From Modestobacter italicus (GTDB lineage Bacteria; Actinomycetota; Actinomycetes; Mycobacteriales; Geodermatophilaceae), in contig NZ_JABGCJ010000001.1 in assembly GCF_019799965.1 (NCBI RefSeq), forward strand, positions 248,001 through 312,000: a DNA stretch of 64,000 nucleotides. The letters run 5' to 3'. The position numbers and the translations under genes are program-made. The notes beneath the pieces were generated by a model. The model was not told the origin of the DNA, did no database searches, and was given only the letters and a program-made list of their open reading frames with translations. Below, in pieces: positions 15,636-24,056 of this stretch; within the stretch, counting starts at the first letter, position 1; each line of letters begins with the position of its first letter.

Positions 15636-17297
15636 GTGCCCGACTCCCCCGCCCCGCGCGCCCGCCGGCGGCTGCGCGCCGCGCGCCACGCGCCGGAGCA
15701 CGGGGTCGACACCTCACCGATGGGGGTGCGGCGGCAGCAGACCCGGCCGCTTCCGGTGGCCGCGAGCCAGCCGCCCGGCGACGACACCCCCACCGCAGCC
15801 CGCCCGGTGGCCGCCGCGCCGACCCCCGTCGCACCGGTCCCCGCCGCACCGGTCCCCGCCGCTCAGCCGCCGGGCGCCGCTGCCCGCGCGACGACCGACG
15901 GCGCCGCCCCCGCCGCGACGACGGCCGGCCCCTGGGCCGACCCGACGCCCGGTGCCACCACGCCCGGCCCCGGGGTCCGCGGGCCGCGGGTCACCGTCAC
16001 CCGGGTCGCCGCGGCACGCACCCGCGAGCTGAGCGGCGCCGCCGTCCGCCGGGTGCGGGCCGCCGGCCGGGCCGACGGCGCCGGCGACAGCGGCCTCTCC
16101 GGGCTGGTCTGGGTCAACGCCCTGCACGTGGCCGGCGACGCGATGATCGCCGTCTCCCTGGCCGGCACGCTCTTCTTCGCCGCCGCGGCGGACGCCCAGC
16201 GCAGCAACGTCGCGCTGTACCTGCTGGTCACGATGGCACCGTTCGCGCTGGTGGCGCCGGTGATCGGACCGGCCCTGGACCGGCTGCAGCGCGGGCGGCG
16301 CTGGGCGCTGAGCGGCAGCCTCGCCGCGCGGGCCGTGCTGGCGCTGCTGATGGCCGCCCACCACGACGACCTGGCGCTCTACCCGGCGGCGCTCGGGGTG
16401 CTGGTGCTGAGCAAGGGCTTCAACGTGCTGCGCGCCGCCGTCGTCCCCCGCGTGCTGCCCGGAGCGATGTCGCTGACCTCGGCCAACGCCCGGCTGTCGG
16501 TCTTCGGCCTGGCCGCCGGCGGGGTGCTCGGGGCCGTCGGCGCGGGGATCGTGGCGGTGCTCGGCTTCGGCTGGGAACTCGGCGCCACCGCCGTGCTGTT
16601 CACCGTGGCGGCGGTGCTCGCCCTCCGGCTCCCCTCCCACGTCGACGTCCCGGCCGGTGAGGAGGCGGCCGACGTGCTGCGCACCGCACCGATCGACCTG
16701 CCGGGACGGCGCCGGGCCACCACCCCGCACGTGGTGACCGCGCTGCGTGCGACGGCGGCGCTGCGCGGACTGGGCGGCTTCCTCACCATCTTCTCCGCGT
16801 TCCTGGTGCAGGCCACCGTGGACGACGGCTGGGCGGCCACCGTCGCGCTCGGCTCGATCGCCGTCGCGGCCGGGGCCGGCAGCTTCCTGGGCACCGCGGC
16901 CGGGTCGCGGCTGCACACCACCAGCCCGGACAAGGTGGTGCTGGCCGCCGCCGGGGTGGCCGCCGCGATCACCGTGCTGGCCGCCTTCACGTTCAGCCTG
17001 CCGATGGCCGCGCTGGTCGCCGGGGTGGCCGCGGTGGCCAACGGCCTGGGCAAGTCCGCCCTCGACGCGATCATCCAGCGCGAGGTGCCCGACCGGCTGC
17101 GCGCCTCGGCGTTCGCCCGCTCCGAGACCTGGCTGCAGCTGGCCTGGGTCGTCGGTGGCGCGCTCGGTGTCGCCCTGCCCACCATCGGCTGGCTGGGCTT
17201 CACCGTGGCCGCGGCGTTGCTGGTGCTCGCCGTGGCCCTCACCCTCTGGAGCCTGCGCACCCGCCGGGTCATCCGCACCACCGATCGGGAGGCATGA
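15636..17297 (+). CDS. MFS-type membrane transporter with long proline/alanine-rich N-terminus
   Basis: 553 residues from GTG 15636 (ATG 15627 is an in-frame alternative). The first 140 residues are low-complexity, rich in P, A, T and R, and probably cytoplasmic; about 12 hydrophobic segments follow, from SGLVWVNALHVAGDAMIAVSL onward. Mid-protein RLSVFGLAAGGVLGAVGAGI and the C-terminal FARSETWLQLAWVVGGALG are typical of the actinobacterial MFS group found next to DUF3027 and DUF2771 genes. Substrate unknown. The lipoprotein gene follows with only one base between stop and start. Confidence 0.82.
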   Translation: MPDSPAPRARRRLRAARHAPEHGVDTSPMGVRRQQTRPLPVAASQPPGDDTPTAARPVAAAPTPVAPVPAAPVPAAQPPGAAARATTDGAAPAATTAGPWADPTPGATTPGPGVRGPRVTVTRVAAARTRELSGAAVRRVRAAGRADGAGDSGLSGLVWVNALHVAGDAMIAVSLAGTLFFAAAADAQRSNVALYLLVTMAPFALVAPVIGPALDRLQRGRRWALSGSLAARAVLALLMAAHHDDLALYPAALGVLVLSKGFNVLRAAVVPRVLPGAMSLTSANARLSVFGLAAGGVLGAVGAGIVAVLGFGWELGATAVLFTVAAVLALRLPSHVDVPAGEEAADVLRTAPIDLPGRRRATTPHVVTALRATAALRGLGGFLTIFSAFLVQATVDDGWAATVALGSIAVAAGAGSFLGTAAGSRLHTTSPDKVVLAAAGVAAAITVLAAFTFSLPMAALVAGVAAVANGLGKSALDAIIQREVPDRLRASAFARSETWLQLAWVVGGALGVALPTIGWLGFTVAAALLVLAVALTLWSLRTRRVIRTTDREA

Positions 17298-17298
17298 C

Positions 17299-17814
17299 GT
17301 GAGCACGGCAGGACGGGCGTCGACGGGGGCCGCGCTGCTGGCCGGGCTGGTGCTGCTGAGCAGCTGCGGGGGATCCGGTCCGGGCAGCCCGGAGACCGTC
17401 GCCCCTTCGATCACCGTGCAGGCCGGCGGTGACCCGATCACCGCCGAGCCCACCCAGTACTGCCTGGACGGGGAGGGCCAGCGCTACCAGACCTCGCCGC
17501 CGATCCTCGAGGTCGCGCCGGACACCACCGTCGTGCTGCAGGTGCCCGACGCGGTGGCCGAGACCGGCTGGGAGGTGCAGGTCTTCGACGAGGACCTGCA
17601 GGAGCGGATCGGTGAGGTCGACGTCGAGGCGGGCACCACCGTCCTCGACGAGATCTCCACCTCCGACGTCGTCCCGGCGACGTTCTACCTGGTGGTCGTG
17701 CAGGACTCCGACGCCGACGCGTGCGAGGGGCTGTCCGGCGCGTGGCCGGTCGGCTTCATCCGCACCGCGGCCGGTCCGACCGAGGGCACCACCGAGGCGC
17801 CCCCGGCCGGGTGA
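17299..17814 (+). CDS. DUF2771-like lipoprotein
   Basis: 171 residues with a lipoprotein signal: hydrophobic ALLAGLVLLSSC, with the lipobox LLSSC placing the modified cysteine near residue 24. The exported part is acidic and beta-rich (VAPDTTVVLQVPDAVAETGW), as in the DUF2771 family whose gene usually accompanies this MFS transporter. GTG 17299 has GGGAGG at 17287-17292, six nt upstream, and starts one base after the MFS stop. Function unknown; probably works with the transporter at the outer face of the membrane. Confidence 0.78.
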   Translation: MSTAGRASTGAALLAGLVLLSSCGGSGPGSPETVAPSITVQAGGDPITAEPTQYCLDGEGQRYQTSPPILEVAPDTTVVLQVPDAVAETGWEVQVFDEDLQERIGEVDVEAGTTVLDEISTSDVVPATFYLVVVQDSDADACEGLSGAWPVGFIRTAAGPTEGTTEAPPAG

Positions 17815-17828
17815 CGCCCCGCCGGGCC

Positions 17829-18212
17829 TCAGGCGTCGAGGTCGGTGGCGACGGCGCGCAGCACCGCGGCCACCTTGCGGGCGTGCTGCTTGTCCGGGTG
17901 CCGCCCGTGCCGCAGCCCCTCGGAGACGTCGTCCAGCAGCTTGATCAGGTCCTCGACGATCGGCACCAGGTCGTCGGGCTTCTTGCGGGTGGCGGCGACG
18001 GCGGAGGGCAGCGGGTCGAGCACCCGCACCTGCAACGCCTGGTCACCGCGTCGCCCCTGGACGATGCCGAACTCGACCCGCTGGCCGGGCTTGAGCTCGG
18101 TGGTACCGGCGGGCAGCGCGTCCTTGTGCACGAACACGTCCGGTCCACCGTCGTGGGCCAGGAAGCCGAAGCCCTTCTCCGGGTTGAACCACTTCACCTT
18201 GCCGCTGGGCAC
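17829..18212 (-). CDS. cold-shock domain protein with helical C-terminal extension
   Basis: 127 residues. Residues 1-66 are a cold-shock domain with both RNA-binding motifs, KGFGFLA and DVFVH, preceded by GKVKWFNPE. Residues 70-127 form a helical extension (VPIVEDLIKLLDDVSEGLRHG…) not present in ordinary 67-residue Csp proteins; this longer CspB-like form occurs in actinobacteria. It should bind single-stranded RNA or DNA. GTG 18212 is preceded by GAGGG seven nt away. Convergent with the DUF2771-like gene. Confidence 0.9.
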   Translation of the reverse strand: MPSGKVKWFNPEKGFGFLAHDGGPDVFVHKDALPAGTTELKPGQRVEFGIVQGRRGDQALQVRVLDPLPSAVAATRKKPDDLVPIVEDLIKLLDDVSEGLRHGRHPDKQHARKVAAVLRAVATDLDA

Positions 18213-18293
18213 GTCGATCCCTCAGTCACTCGTCGCCGGCCCCGGGCCGTCGTGGCCGGGGCGTCCACGGCCGGTCTCGGCCGCTCGCTCCTC

Positions 18294-18299
18294 AGGCTA
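18294..18299 (-). promoter_or_regulatory. -10 hexamer TAGCCT for the cold-shock gene
   Basis: Minus-strand TAGCCT lies 81 nt before GTG 18212, so the mRNA would carry a leader of roughly 75 nt, unlike most neighbours. A long GC-rich leader is usual for cold-shock genes. Confidence 0.4.
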
Positions 18300-18354
18300 G
18301 CCCGGCCGGGGGCCGTGCCGGGCGGGCTTTCCGGGGAGGCTGCCACCCGGCCCC

Positions 18355-18360
18355 TACGCT
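18355..18360 (+). promoter_or_regulatory. -10 hexamer TACGCT
   Basis: TACGCT seven nt before GTG 18368; leaderless start for the DUF202 pair. Confidence 0.6.
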
Positions 18361-18367
18361 GACCGCC

Positions 18368-18736
18368 GTGTCCACCCCGCCCGGCTCCCCGGCGCCGCCG
18401 CCGCACCCGGACTACCGGTTCAGCCTGGCCAACGAGCGGACGCTGCTGGCCTGGCTGCGCACCGGCCTGGCCCTGGTCGCCGGCGGCGTCGCGATGACCC
18501 AGTTCGCCCCGCGGCTGGGCTTCCCCGGCGGCGGCCAGGCGGTCTCGGTGGCGCTGCTCGTCGCCGGCCTGGTGACCGCGCTGGCCGGGCACCGCCGCTA
18601 CAGCCGCAACGAGCGGGCCATCGCCGCCGACGAGCCGCTGCCCACCAGCGTGGCCGCGCGCTGGGTCACCGCACTGGTCGCGCTGCTGGTCGTGGCGCTG
18701 CTGGTGCTGGTCGTGGTGGACATCGTCCGCGGGTGA
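18368..18736 (+). CDS. DUF202 (YidH family) membrane protein
   Basis: 122 residues. The DUF202 signature DYRFSLANERTLLAWLRTGLAL is at residues 16-37, followed by three transmembrane helices (about 28-48, 56-76, 96-120). Family members are small inner-membrane proteins; in eukaryotes the related domain occurs in the vacuolar transporter chaperone, but bacterial function is unknown. It overlaps the next gene, a second DUF202 protein, by GTGA. Confidence 0.85.
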   Translation: MSTPPGSPAPPPHPDYRFSLANERTLLAWLRTGLALVAGGVAMTQFAPRLGFPGGGQAVSVALLVAGLVTALAGHRRYSRNERAIAADEPLPTSVAARWVTALVALLVVALLVLVVVDIVRG

Positions 18737-19077
18737 CCAGCAGCCCACCGGCCCACCGCGCCGGGGAGACACAGCCGGCCCGCACCGCGCTGTCCTGGCA
18801 GCGCACCGGGGTCGGGCTGCTGCTGGTCACCAGCCTGCTGACCCGCAGCGCGGCCGTGCACGGCGACCTGCGGCTGGTCGTCCCGGCCGCGGTCGCGGCG
18901 ATCGCCGCCCTGGCGGTGCTCGGAGTGGTGGCGCCCCGGCGCCAGCGGGACGCCCAGGCCGCGGCCGCGGCCGGTGGCGACGCCCGCGCACCGCGCGCCG
19001 CCGCCCTGGCGACCGCGCTGGTGGTGCTGGCCGCCCTCTGCGGCCTGGCCACCGACCTGCTGCTGCGCCACGGCTGA
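18733..19077 (+). CDS. second DUF202 membrane protein
   Basis: 114 residues with the shortened signature ARTALSWQRTGVGLLLV near the N-terminus and three predicted helices. It overlaps the preceding DUF202 gene by four nt and probably forms a complex with it. The double-DUF202 arrangement is common in high-GC actinobacteria. It ends 23 nt before the convergent acyl-CoA synthetase gene. Confidence 0.83.
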   Translation: MTSSPPAHRAGETQPARTALSWQRTGVGLLLVTSLLTRSAAVHGDLRLVVPAAVAAIAALAVLGVVAPRRQRDAQAAAAAGGDARAPRAAALATALVVLAALCGLATDLLLRHG

Positions 19078-19100
19078 CCCCGCAGCCGCCCCGTCCACCC

Positions 19101-20756
19101 CTAGGCGAAGCGGTGGGCGGCCGCCTCCTGCAGCCCCAGCTCCTCGATCGACACCTCGCGCATCTCGACCTTGCGCACCTTGCCGGTGACCGTCATCGGG
19201 AAGCCGTCGACCAGCTTCAGGTACCGGGGCACCTTGTAGTGGGCGAGCTTGCCGGCGCAGAACTCCCGCAACGCCTCGACGGTGAGCGGCTCGGCGCCCT
19301 GGCGCAGCTGCACCCAGGCCATCAGCTCCTCGCCGAACCGCACGTCCGGGACGCCGATCACCTGGGCGTCCACGACGTCCGGGTGGGTGTAGAGGAACTC
19401 CTCGATCTCCCGCGGGTACACGTTCTCCCCGCCGCGGATCACCATGTCCTTGATTCGGCCGACGATGTTCAGGTAGCCCTGCTCGTCCATCACCGCCAGG
19501 TCGCCGGTGTGCATCCAGCGGGCGGCGTCGAGCACCTCGGCGGTCTTCTCCGGCTCGTCCCAGTAGCCGAGCATCACCGAGTAGCCGCGGGTGCAGAACT
19601 CCCCCGGGCTGCCGCGCGGCACGGTCAGTCCGGTCCGTGGGTCGACGACCTTGACCTCCAGGTGCGGGTGCACCCGGCCGACCGTCGAGGTGCGGCGGTC
19701 CAGGTCGTCGTCCGCACCGGTCTGGGTGGAGACCGGCGAGGTCTCGGTCATGCCGTAGCAGATGGTCACCTCGGTCATGCCCATCTCCTCGACCACCCGC
19801 TTCATCACCTCGACCGGGCACGGCGAGCCGGCCATGATCCCGGTGCGCAGGCTGGACAGGTCGTAGGAGGCGAAGTCGGGCAGGCCCAGCTCGGCGATGA
19901 ACATGGTCGGGACGCCGTACAGCGAGGTGCACCGCTCGTCCTGCACCGCGCGCAGGGTCGCCGCGGGGTCGAAGCCGGGCGCCGGGATGACCATCGTCGC
20001 GCCGTGCGAGGTGCAGCCCAGGTTGCCCATCCCCATGCCGAAGCAGTGGTAGTAGGGCACCGGGATGCAGACCCGGTCGGCCTCGGTGTAGCCACAGCCC
20101 TCGCCCACGAAGAACCCGTTGTTGAGCAGGTTGTGGTGGGTGAGCGTGGCGCCCTTCGGGAAGCCCGTCGTCCCGGAGGTGTACTGGATGTTGACCGGGT
20201 CGTCCGGGGAGAGCTGGGTGGCCCGCTCGGCGAGCAGCCCGCGGTCGGCGGCGCGGCCGGTGGCCATCAGCTCGTCCCACGCCGGGTCGCCGAGGAAGAC
20301 CACCTCGCGCAGGTCCGGGCAGTCGGCCCGGACCTCGTCGACCATCGCCCGGTAGTCGCTGCCCTTGAACTCCGGTGCGGCGACCAGCACCGAGATGCCG
20401 GCCTGGCGCAGCACGTAGGACAGCTCGTGGGTGCGGTAGGCCGGGTTGATCGTGACCAGGACGGCGCCGAGCTTCGCCGTCCCGTACTGCACGAACACCC
20501 ACTCGGCGCAGTTGGGCGCCCAGATGCCGACCCGGTCGCCCTTGGCCACGCCGAGGGCGTCGAGGCCCAGGGCGCAGGCGTCGACGTCGGCGACCAGCTC
20601 GGGGTAGGTCCAGCGGCGGCCCGAGGAGCACTCCACCAGCGCCTCGTGGTCGCCCACCCGCGCTGCCGTCCGGTCGAGGTCGTCCCCGATCGTGTCGCCC
20701 AGCAGGGGCACCGTGGAGGTGCCGCTGCTGTAGGACGGCAGCGCGGGCGCACTCAC
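19101..20756 (-). CDS. AMP-forming fatty acyl-CoA synthetase
   Basis: 551 residues of the ANL adenylating superfamily. Visible are the phosphate-binding loop [11 protein letters not shown], the [11 protein letters not shown] motif, the [41 protein letters not shown] region (split motifs A7-A8 with the hinge) and the terminal lysine in TVTGKVRK. Length and motifs fit medium/long-chain fatty acyl-CoA ligases (FadD type); exact chain length unknown. GTG 20756 overlaps the stop of the small gene upstream (GTGA), so the two share an mRNA. Confidence 0.92.
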   Translation of the reverse strand: MSAPALPSYSSGTSTVPLLGDTIGDDLDRTAARVGDHEALVECSSGRRWTYPELVADVDACALGLDALGVAKGDRVGIWAPNCAEWVFVQYGTAKLGAVLVTINPAYRTHELSYVLRQAGISVLVAAPEFKGSDYRAMVDEVRADCPDLREVVFLGDPAWDELMATGRAADRGLLAERATQLSPDDPVNIQYTSGTTGFPKGATLTHHNLLNNGFFVGEGCGYTEADRVCIPVPYYHCFGMGMGNLGCTSHGATMVIPAPGFDPAATLRAVQDERCTSLYGVPTMFIAELGLPDFASYDLSSLRTGIMAGSPCPVEVMKRVVEEMGMTEVTICYGMTETSPVSTQTGADDDLDRRTSTVGRVHPHLEVKVVDPRTGLTVPRGSPGEFCTRGYSVMLGYWDEPEKTAEVLDAARWMHTGDLAVMDEQGYLNIVGRIKDMVIRGGENVYPREIEEFLYTHPDVVDAQVIGVPDVRFGEELMAWVQLRQGAEPLTVEALREFCAGKLAHYKVPRYLKLVDGFPMTVTGKVRKVEMREVSIEELGLQEAAAHRFA

Positions 20757-20974
20757 CTGCCCTCGCCCGCCATCAGGCCGGCCCGGTTGGGCTTGTCCTG
20801 CGGGTGGACGTAGCGCAGGCGCTCCGGCGGGAGCGGGAAGGCGTGGTCCTCGCCGAACGGGGAGAGGCCACCGGCCATCTCGCTGACCAGCTCGGTCACC
20901 GGCGGGCCGTCGCCCTCCGACTGCCCCCAGGTCGGCTCGACCAGGTGGGCGTGCTTCTCCTTGCGCTTGGACAT
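20753..20974 (-). CDS. small hydrophilic protein of unknown function
   Basis: 73 residues from ATG 20974, which has GGAGG four nt upstream. The sequence starts [18 protein letters not shown] and ends with a charged, proline-containing tail ([19 protein letters not shown]). No signal peptide, no membrane helix, no known domain. It is translationally coupled to the acyl-CoA synthetase gene, which suggests a role near fatty acid activation, but that is only positional evidence. Confidence 0.65.
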   Translation of the reverse strand: MSKRKEKHAHLVEPTWGQSEGDGPPVTELVSEMAGGLSPFGEDHAFPLPPERLRYVHPQDKPNRAGLMAGEGR

Positions 20975-21027
20975 GACGCCTCCATCTGCGTGCGGGGCCC
21001 GGGTCAGCTCCCCGGGTGCCTCACCGC

Positions 21028-21597
21028 TCATCTTCCCGTGCCGGGCCGCCCGCACGCACGCCGCGGGTCCCCGTGTCGCTGGGAGGGGTCAGTGCCGGCC
21101 GGTACCCGGGCGCCGTAGACCGTGCCGGCGCCGTCGGCGGTCAGCACCCACTCGGTCGGGGAGACCTCGGCGTAGCGGACCTCGCCGCCGTCCAGCCGCT
21201 GCACCGCCCGGGTCCGCCAGACCGCGGTCGACAGCAGCCGCAGCGGCAGCGGGTCGTCCTCCGGCCCGTCCGGCTCGACCTGCAGCACCGCCGGCCCGGC
21301 GATCCGCAGCCGGCCCGACCGCCACGGCTCCCGGGCCAGCGCGGCGGCCCACCGGCGGGTGCGCAGCAGCGAGCCGAGACCGGCGAGCGCGGCCGCCAGC
21401 CCGCCGAGCACCAGGGCGACGACGAGCAGCCCACCGCCGGGCAGCCGGGTGCCGCCGTCCTCGGCGATCCGGACGACGGCGGCGCCCAGCACGCACCCCA
21501 GGACGACGGCGAGCAGTCCGCCGCCCAGCCAGCGCAGGCCCCCGGCGCGGAGCGCGGCCAGGTCGGTACGGGTCTGCGGGTCGTCGAGGGCGGGCAC
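21028..21597 (-). CDS. membrane protein with PH-like domain, unknown function
   Basis: 189 residues from GTG 21597. Two transmembrane helices (about residues 24-45 and 55-75) are followed by a C-terminal soluble region with SGRLRIAGPAVLQVEPDG and SPTEWVLTADGAGTVYGA, which looks like a short beta-rich PH-like fold. The last 25 residues are basic and low-complexity. I do not recognise a named family. The start is supported by CACCAT six nt upstream. Confidence 0.65.
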   Translation of the reverse strand: MPALDDPQTRTDLAALRAGGLRWLGGGLLAVVLGCVLGAAVVRIAEDGGTRLPGGGLLVVALVLGGLAAALAGLGSLLRTRRWAAALAREPWRSGRLRIAGPAVLQVEPDGPEDDPLPLRLLSTAVWRTRAVQRLDGGEVRYAEVSPTEWVLTADGAGTVYGARVPAGTDPSQRHGDPRRACGRPGTGR

Positions 21598-21603
21598 CCC
21601 GGG

Positions 21604-21609
21604 ATGGTG
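21604..21609 (-). promoter_or_regulatory. -10-like hexamer CACCAT
   Basis: Minus-strand CACCAT, six nt before GTG 21597; divergent with the promoter at 21651. Confidence 0.4.
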
Positions 21610-21650
21610 ACAGAGCCCGGCCGGCCCGGCGGCCGCGGCGGAGGGCGACG

Positions 21651-21656
21651 TAGCGT
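21651..21656 (+). promoter_or_regulatory. -10 hexamer TAGCGT
   Basis: TAGCGT seven nt before ATG 21664; leaderless start of the helicase-associated gene. Confidence 0.6.
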
Positions 21657-21663
21657 GGAGCGG

Positions 21664-23922
21664 ATGTCTCCGGACCAGCCCGCCACGCTCGCCGCCTGGC
21701 TGCGCACCCGCACCGACGAGCAGCTGGGCGACCTCCTGGTGGCCCGGCCCGACGTCGCGCGCCCTGCTCCCTCCGACGTGGTCGGCCTGGCCACGCGGCT
21801 GGCGGTGCCGGTCTCGGTCGACCGCGCGCTGGACGAGCTGGACGCCGCGACCCTGCAGGTGCTCGACGCGGTGCTGCTCTCCCCCACCGACGGCGTGCCG
21901 CGCACCGAGCTGCCCGGGCTGCTGCCCGACGTGCCGGCCGAGGTGGTCGACGCCGCGGTCGAGACGCTGACCACCCGGGCGCTGCTGTGGGGCGACGCCG
22001 ACCTGCACGCCCCCGAGCCGGTGCGCCGCGCCGTCCGCTACCCGGCCGGGCTGGGCCGGCGGGCGGCCGACCTGCGGGTGCCGCTGCCCGGCGACGTGCC
22101 GGCCACCTTGGCCGGGCTCGACCCCGACGAGCTCGGCGTGCTGGAGCGGCTGAGCGCCGACCGGCCGGTCGGTCACCTGCCCGACAGCACCGGCGGTGCG
22201 CTCACCCCGGCCCGCCGGCTGCTGCAGGCCGGACTGCTCGCCCGGATCGACGCGGTGAACGTCGAGCTGCCCCGGGAGATCGGGCTGGCGCTGCGTGGCG
22301 ACCGACCGCTGGGCCCACCGCGACTGCGCCCCGAACCGGCGGTCACCCGGCGCGATCCGGCGATCGTCGACCGGCAGGCCGCCGGCGCCGCGCTGGAGGT
22401 CATCGGCCGGGTCACCGACGTGCTCACCGCGCTGGAGGAGGAGCCGGCCGGCCTGCTGCGCAGCGGCGGGCTCGGCGTGCGCGACCAGAAGCGGCTGGCC
22501 AAGGAGCTGCGGATCAGCGAGGGCGACATCGCCTTCCTGGTCGAGCTGGCGCACGCCGCAGGCTTGCTGGACGTCGGCGGTGCCCAGCGCGACGAGTGGC
22601 TGCCCACCCGCGGCTACGACGCCTGGCGCGAGCAGGACCTCCCCGACCGCTGGGCGGTGCTGGCCGAGGGCTGGCTGACCAGCGTCCGGCTCATCTCGCT
22701 GGTGGGCCAGCGCGACGTGGCGGGCAAGGCGGTGAACGTGCTGTCCCCCGACGTCGTCCGACAGACCGCACCGGCGCTGCGGCGCTCGGCGCTGGCGGTG
22801 CTGGCCGAGTTCCCATCCGGCGAGGGGCTCACCGCCCCGGAGCTGGTCACCCTGCTGCGCTGGCGGACGCCGCGCCGGGCCGACCGGCTCTCCCCGGTGC
22901 CCGACCTGCTGGCCGAGGCCGAACGGCTGGGCATCGCGGTGGGCGGGGTGCTGAGCACCGGCGGGCGGGCGCTGCTCACCGGCGGGGAGGACGCCGCCGC
23001 CGACGGGATGCGCGGCCTGCTGCCCGAGCCGGTGGACCACGTGCTCGCCCAGCCCGACCTCTCCCTCATCGCCCCTGGTCCGCTGGTCGCCGAGCTGGCC
23101 GGGACGCTGGCCGTCGTCGCCGACGTCGAGTCCTCCGGCGGGGCCACGGTCTACCGGGTCTCCGACGGCAGCATCCGGCGCGCGCTGGACGCCGGCTGGT
23201 CGGCGGCCGACCTGCACGACTTCTTCACCCGCGCCTCCCGCACCCCGGTGCCGCAGGCGCTGGAGTTCCTGGTCGACGACGTGGCCCGCCAGCACGGCCG
23301 GCTGCGGGTGGGCGCGATCGAGTGCTACGTGCGCTCCGACGACCACGGGCTGGTGTCCCAGGTGCTCAGCGACCGACGGACCGCCAACGCCGAGCTGCGC
23401 CGCCTCGCCCCCGGTGTCCTGGTCAGCGGGCTGCCGCCGGAGGAGGTGCTCTCGGTGCTGCGCGCCGCGGGCTACGCCCCGGCCGGGGAGTCCTCCGGAG
23501 GGGCGGTGCTCACCCGGCCGAAGGCGCCCGCGCGCGCCGCCGGACGGCGACCCGGCAACGCCGCGCCGTCCGGGCCCCGGCGGCTGGCCCCCGACGACGT
23601 GGCGGCGACCGTCCGGGAGATCCGGGCCGGGGACGCCGCGCTCGCCGCCCGGCGCAGCGAGCCGGTGCGGCAGGTGCCGGGGGTGACCACCGCCAGCACG
23701 CTCGAGCTGCTCTCCCGGGCCGTGCGCGAGGGGCTGCCGATCTGGCTGGGCTACGTCGACGCCCAGGGCAGCGGCAGCCAGCGGATCGTGCAGCCGGTCT
23801 CGCTGGTCGGTGGCTTCCTGCAGGGCTTCGACGAGGGGCGCGGGGAGAACCGCACCTTCGCCGTCCACCGGATCACCTCGGTCGCGCTGGTCGAGTCGGA
23901 GGACTCCCCCGCGCCGTCCTGA
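21664..23922 (+). CDS. helicase-associated protein (XPB/Ssl2-like partner)
   Basis: 752 residues. The N-terminal two-thirds consist of repeated winged-helix-like and helical segments (for example DRALDELDAATLQVLDAVLLSP and LRSGGLGVRDQKRLAKELRISEGD split across the text); the region around residues 450-560 (PEPVDHVLAQPDLSLIAPGPL, then TVYRVSDGSIRRALDAGWSAADL) is the helicase XPB/Ssl2 N-terminal-like family domain. The C-terminus carries a WYL-like beta unit (VREGLPIWLGYVDAQG). No Walker motifs, so it is not itself a helicase. It lies near the XPB helicase gene at 25966, as in mycobacteria, and probably assists it in DNA repair. Confidence 0.82.
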   Translation: MSPDQPATLAAWLRTRTDEQLGDLLVARPDVARPAPSDVVGLATRLAVPVSVDRALDELDAATLQVLDAVLLSPTDGVPRTELPGLLPDVPAEVVDAAVETLTTRALLWGDADLHAPEPVRRAVRYPAGLGRRAADLRVPLPGDVPATLAGLDPDELGVLERLSADRPVGHLPDSTGGALTPARRLLQAGLLARIDAVNVELPREIGLALRGDRPLGPPRLRPEPAVTRRDPAIVDRQAAGAALEVIGRVTDVLTALEEEPAGLLRSGGLGVRDQKRLAKELRISEGDIAFLVELAHAAGLLDVGGAQRDEWLPTRGYDAWREQDLPDRWAVLAEGWLTSVRLISLVGQRDVAGKAVNVLSPDVVRQTAPALRRSALAVLAEFPSGEGLTAPELVTLLRWRTPRRADRLSPVPDLLAEAERLGIAVGGVLSTGGRALLTGGEDAAADGMRGLLPEPVDHVLAQPDLSLIAPGPLVAELAGTLAVVADVESSGGATVYRVSDGSIRRALDAGWSAADLHDFFTRASRTPVPQALEFLVDDVARQHGRLRVGAIECYVRSDDHGLVSQVLSDRRTANAELRRLAPGVLVSGLPPEEVLSVLRAAGYAPAGESSGGAVLTRPKAPARAAGRRPGNAAPSGPRRLAPDDVAATVREIRAGDAALAARRSEPVRQVPGVTTASTLELLSRAVREGLPIWLGYVDAQGSGSQRIVQPVSLVGGFLQGFDEGRGENRTFAVHRITSVALVESEDSPAPS

Positions 23923-23970
23923 TCTCTGTTCCCTAGATCGGGCGAGTTCGGAATGATCACGGACCCGCCC

Positions 23971-24001
23971 ACTGTTGCGCGGAACAGTTGGTGTGCGCAA
24001 C
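23971..24001. promoter_or_regulatory. nested palindromes upstream of the fatty-acid methyltransferase
   Basis: ACTGTT-gcgcgg-AACAGT (23971-23988) is a perfect 6-6-6 palindrome, and overlapping it GTTGCGC (23974-23980) pairs with GCGCAAC (23995-24001). It stands 56-86 bp before ATG 24057, a position suited to a repressor operator. The first palindrome has the shape of a TetR-type site; that is inference. Confidence 0.5.
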
Positions 24002-24056
24002 CAGAGTTCGAGACGTGACGGGCCTTGGTCGGCGCACCTGGTTCAGGAGCGTGGAC

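Noticed and set aside
15600..15720. SOS box or heat-shock box before the MFS gene
   Set aside because: No palindrome of the LexA or HSP type could be found in this stretch; only a weak -10 variant.
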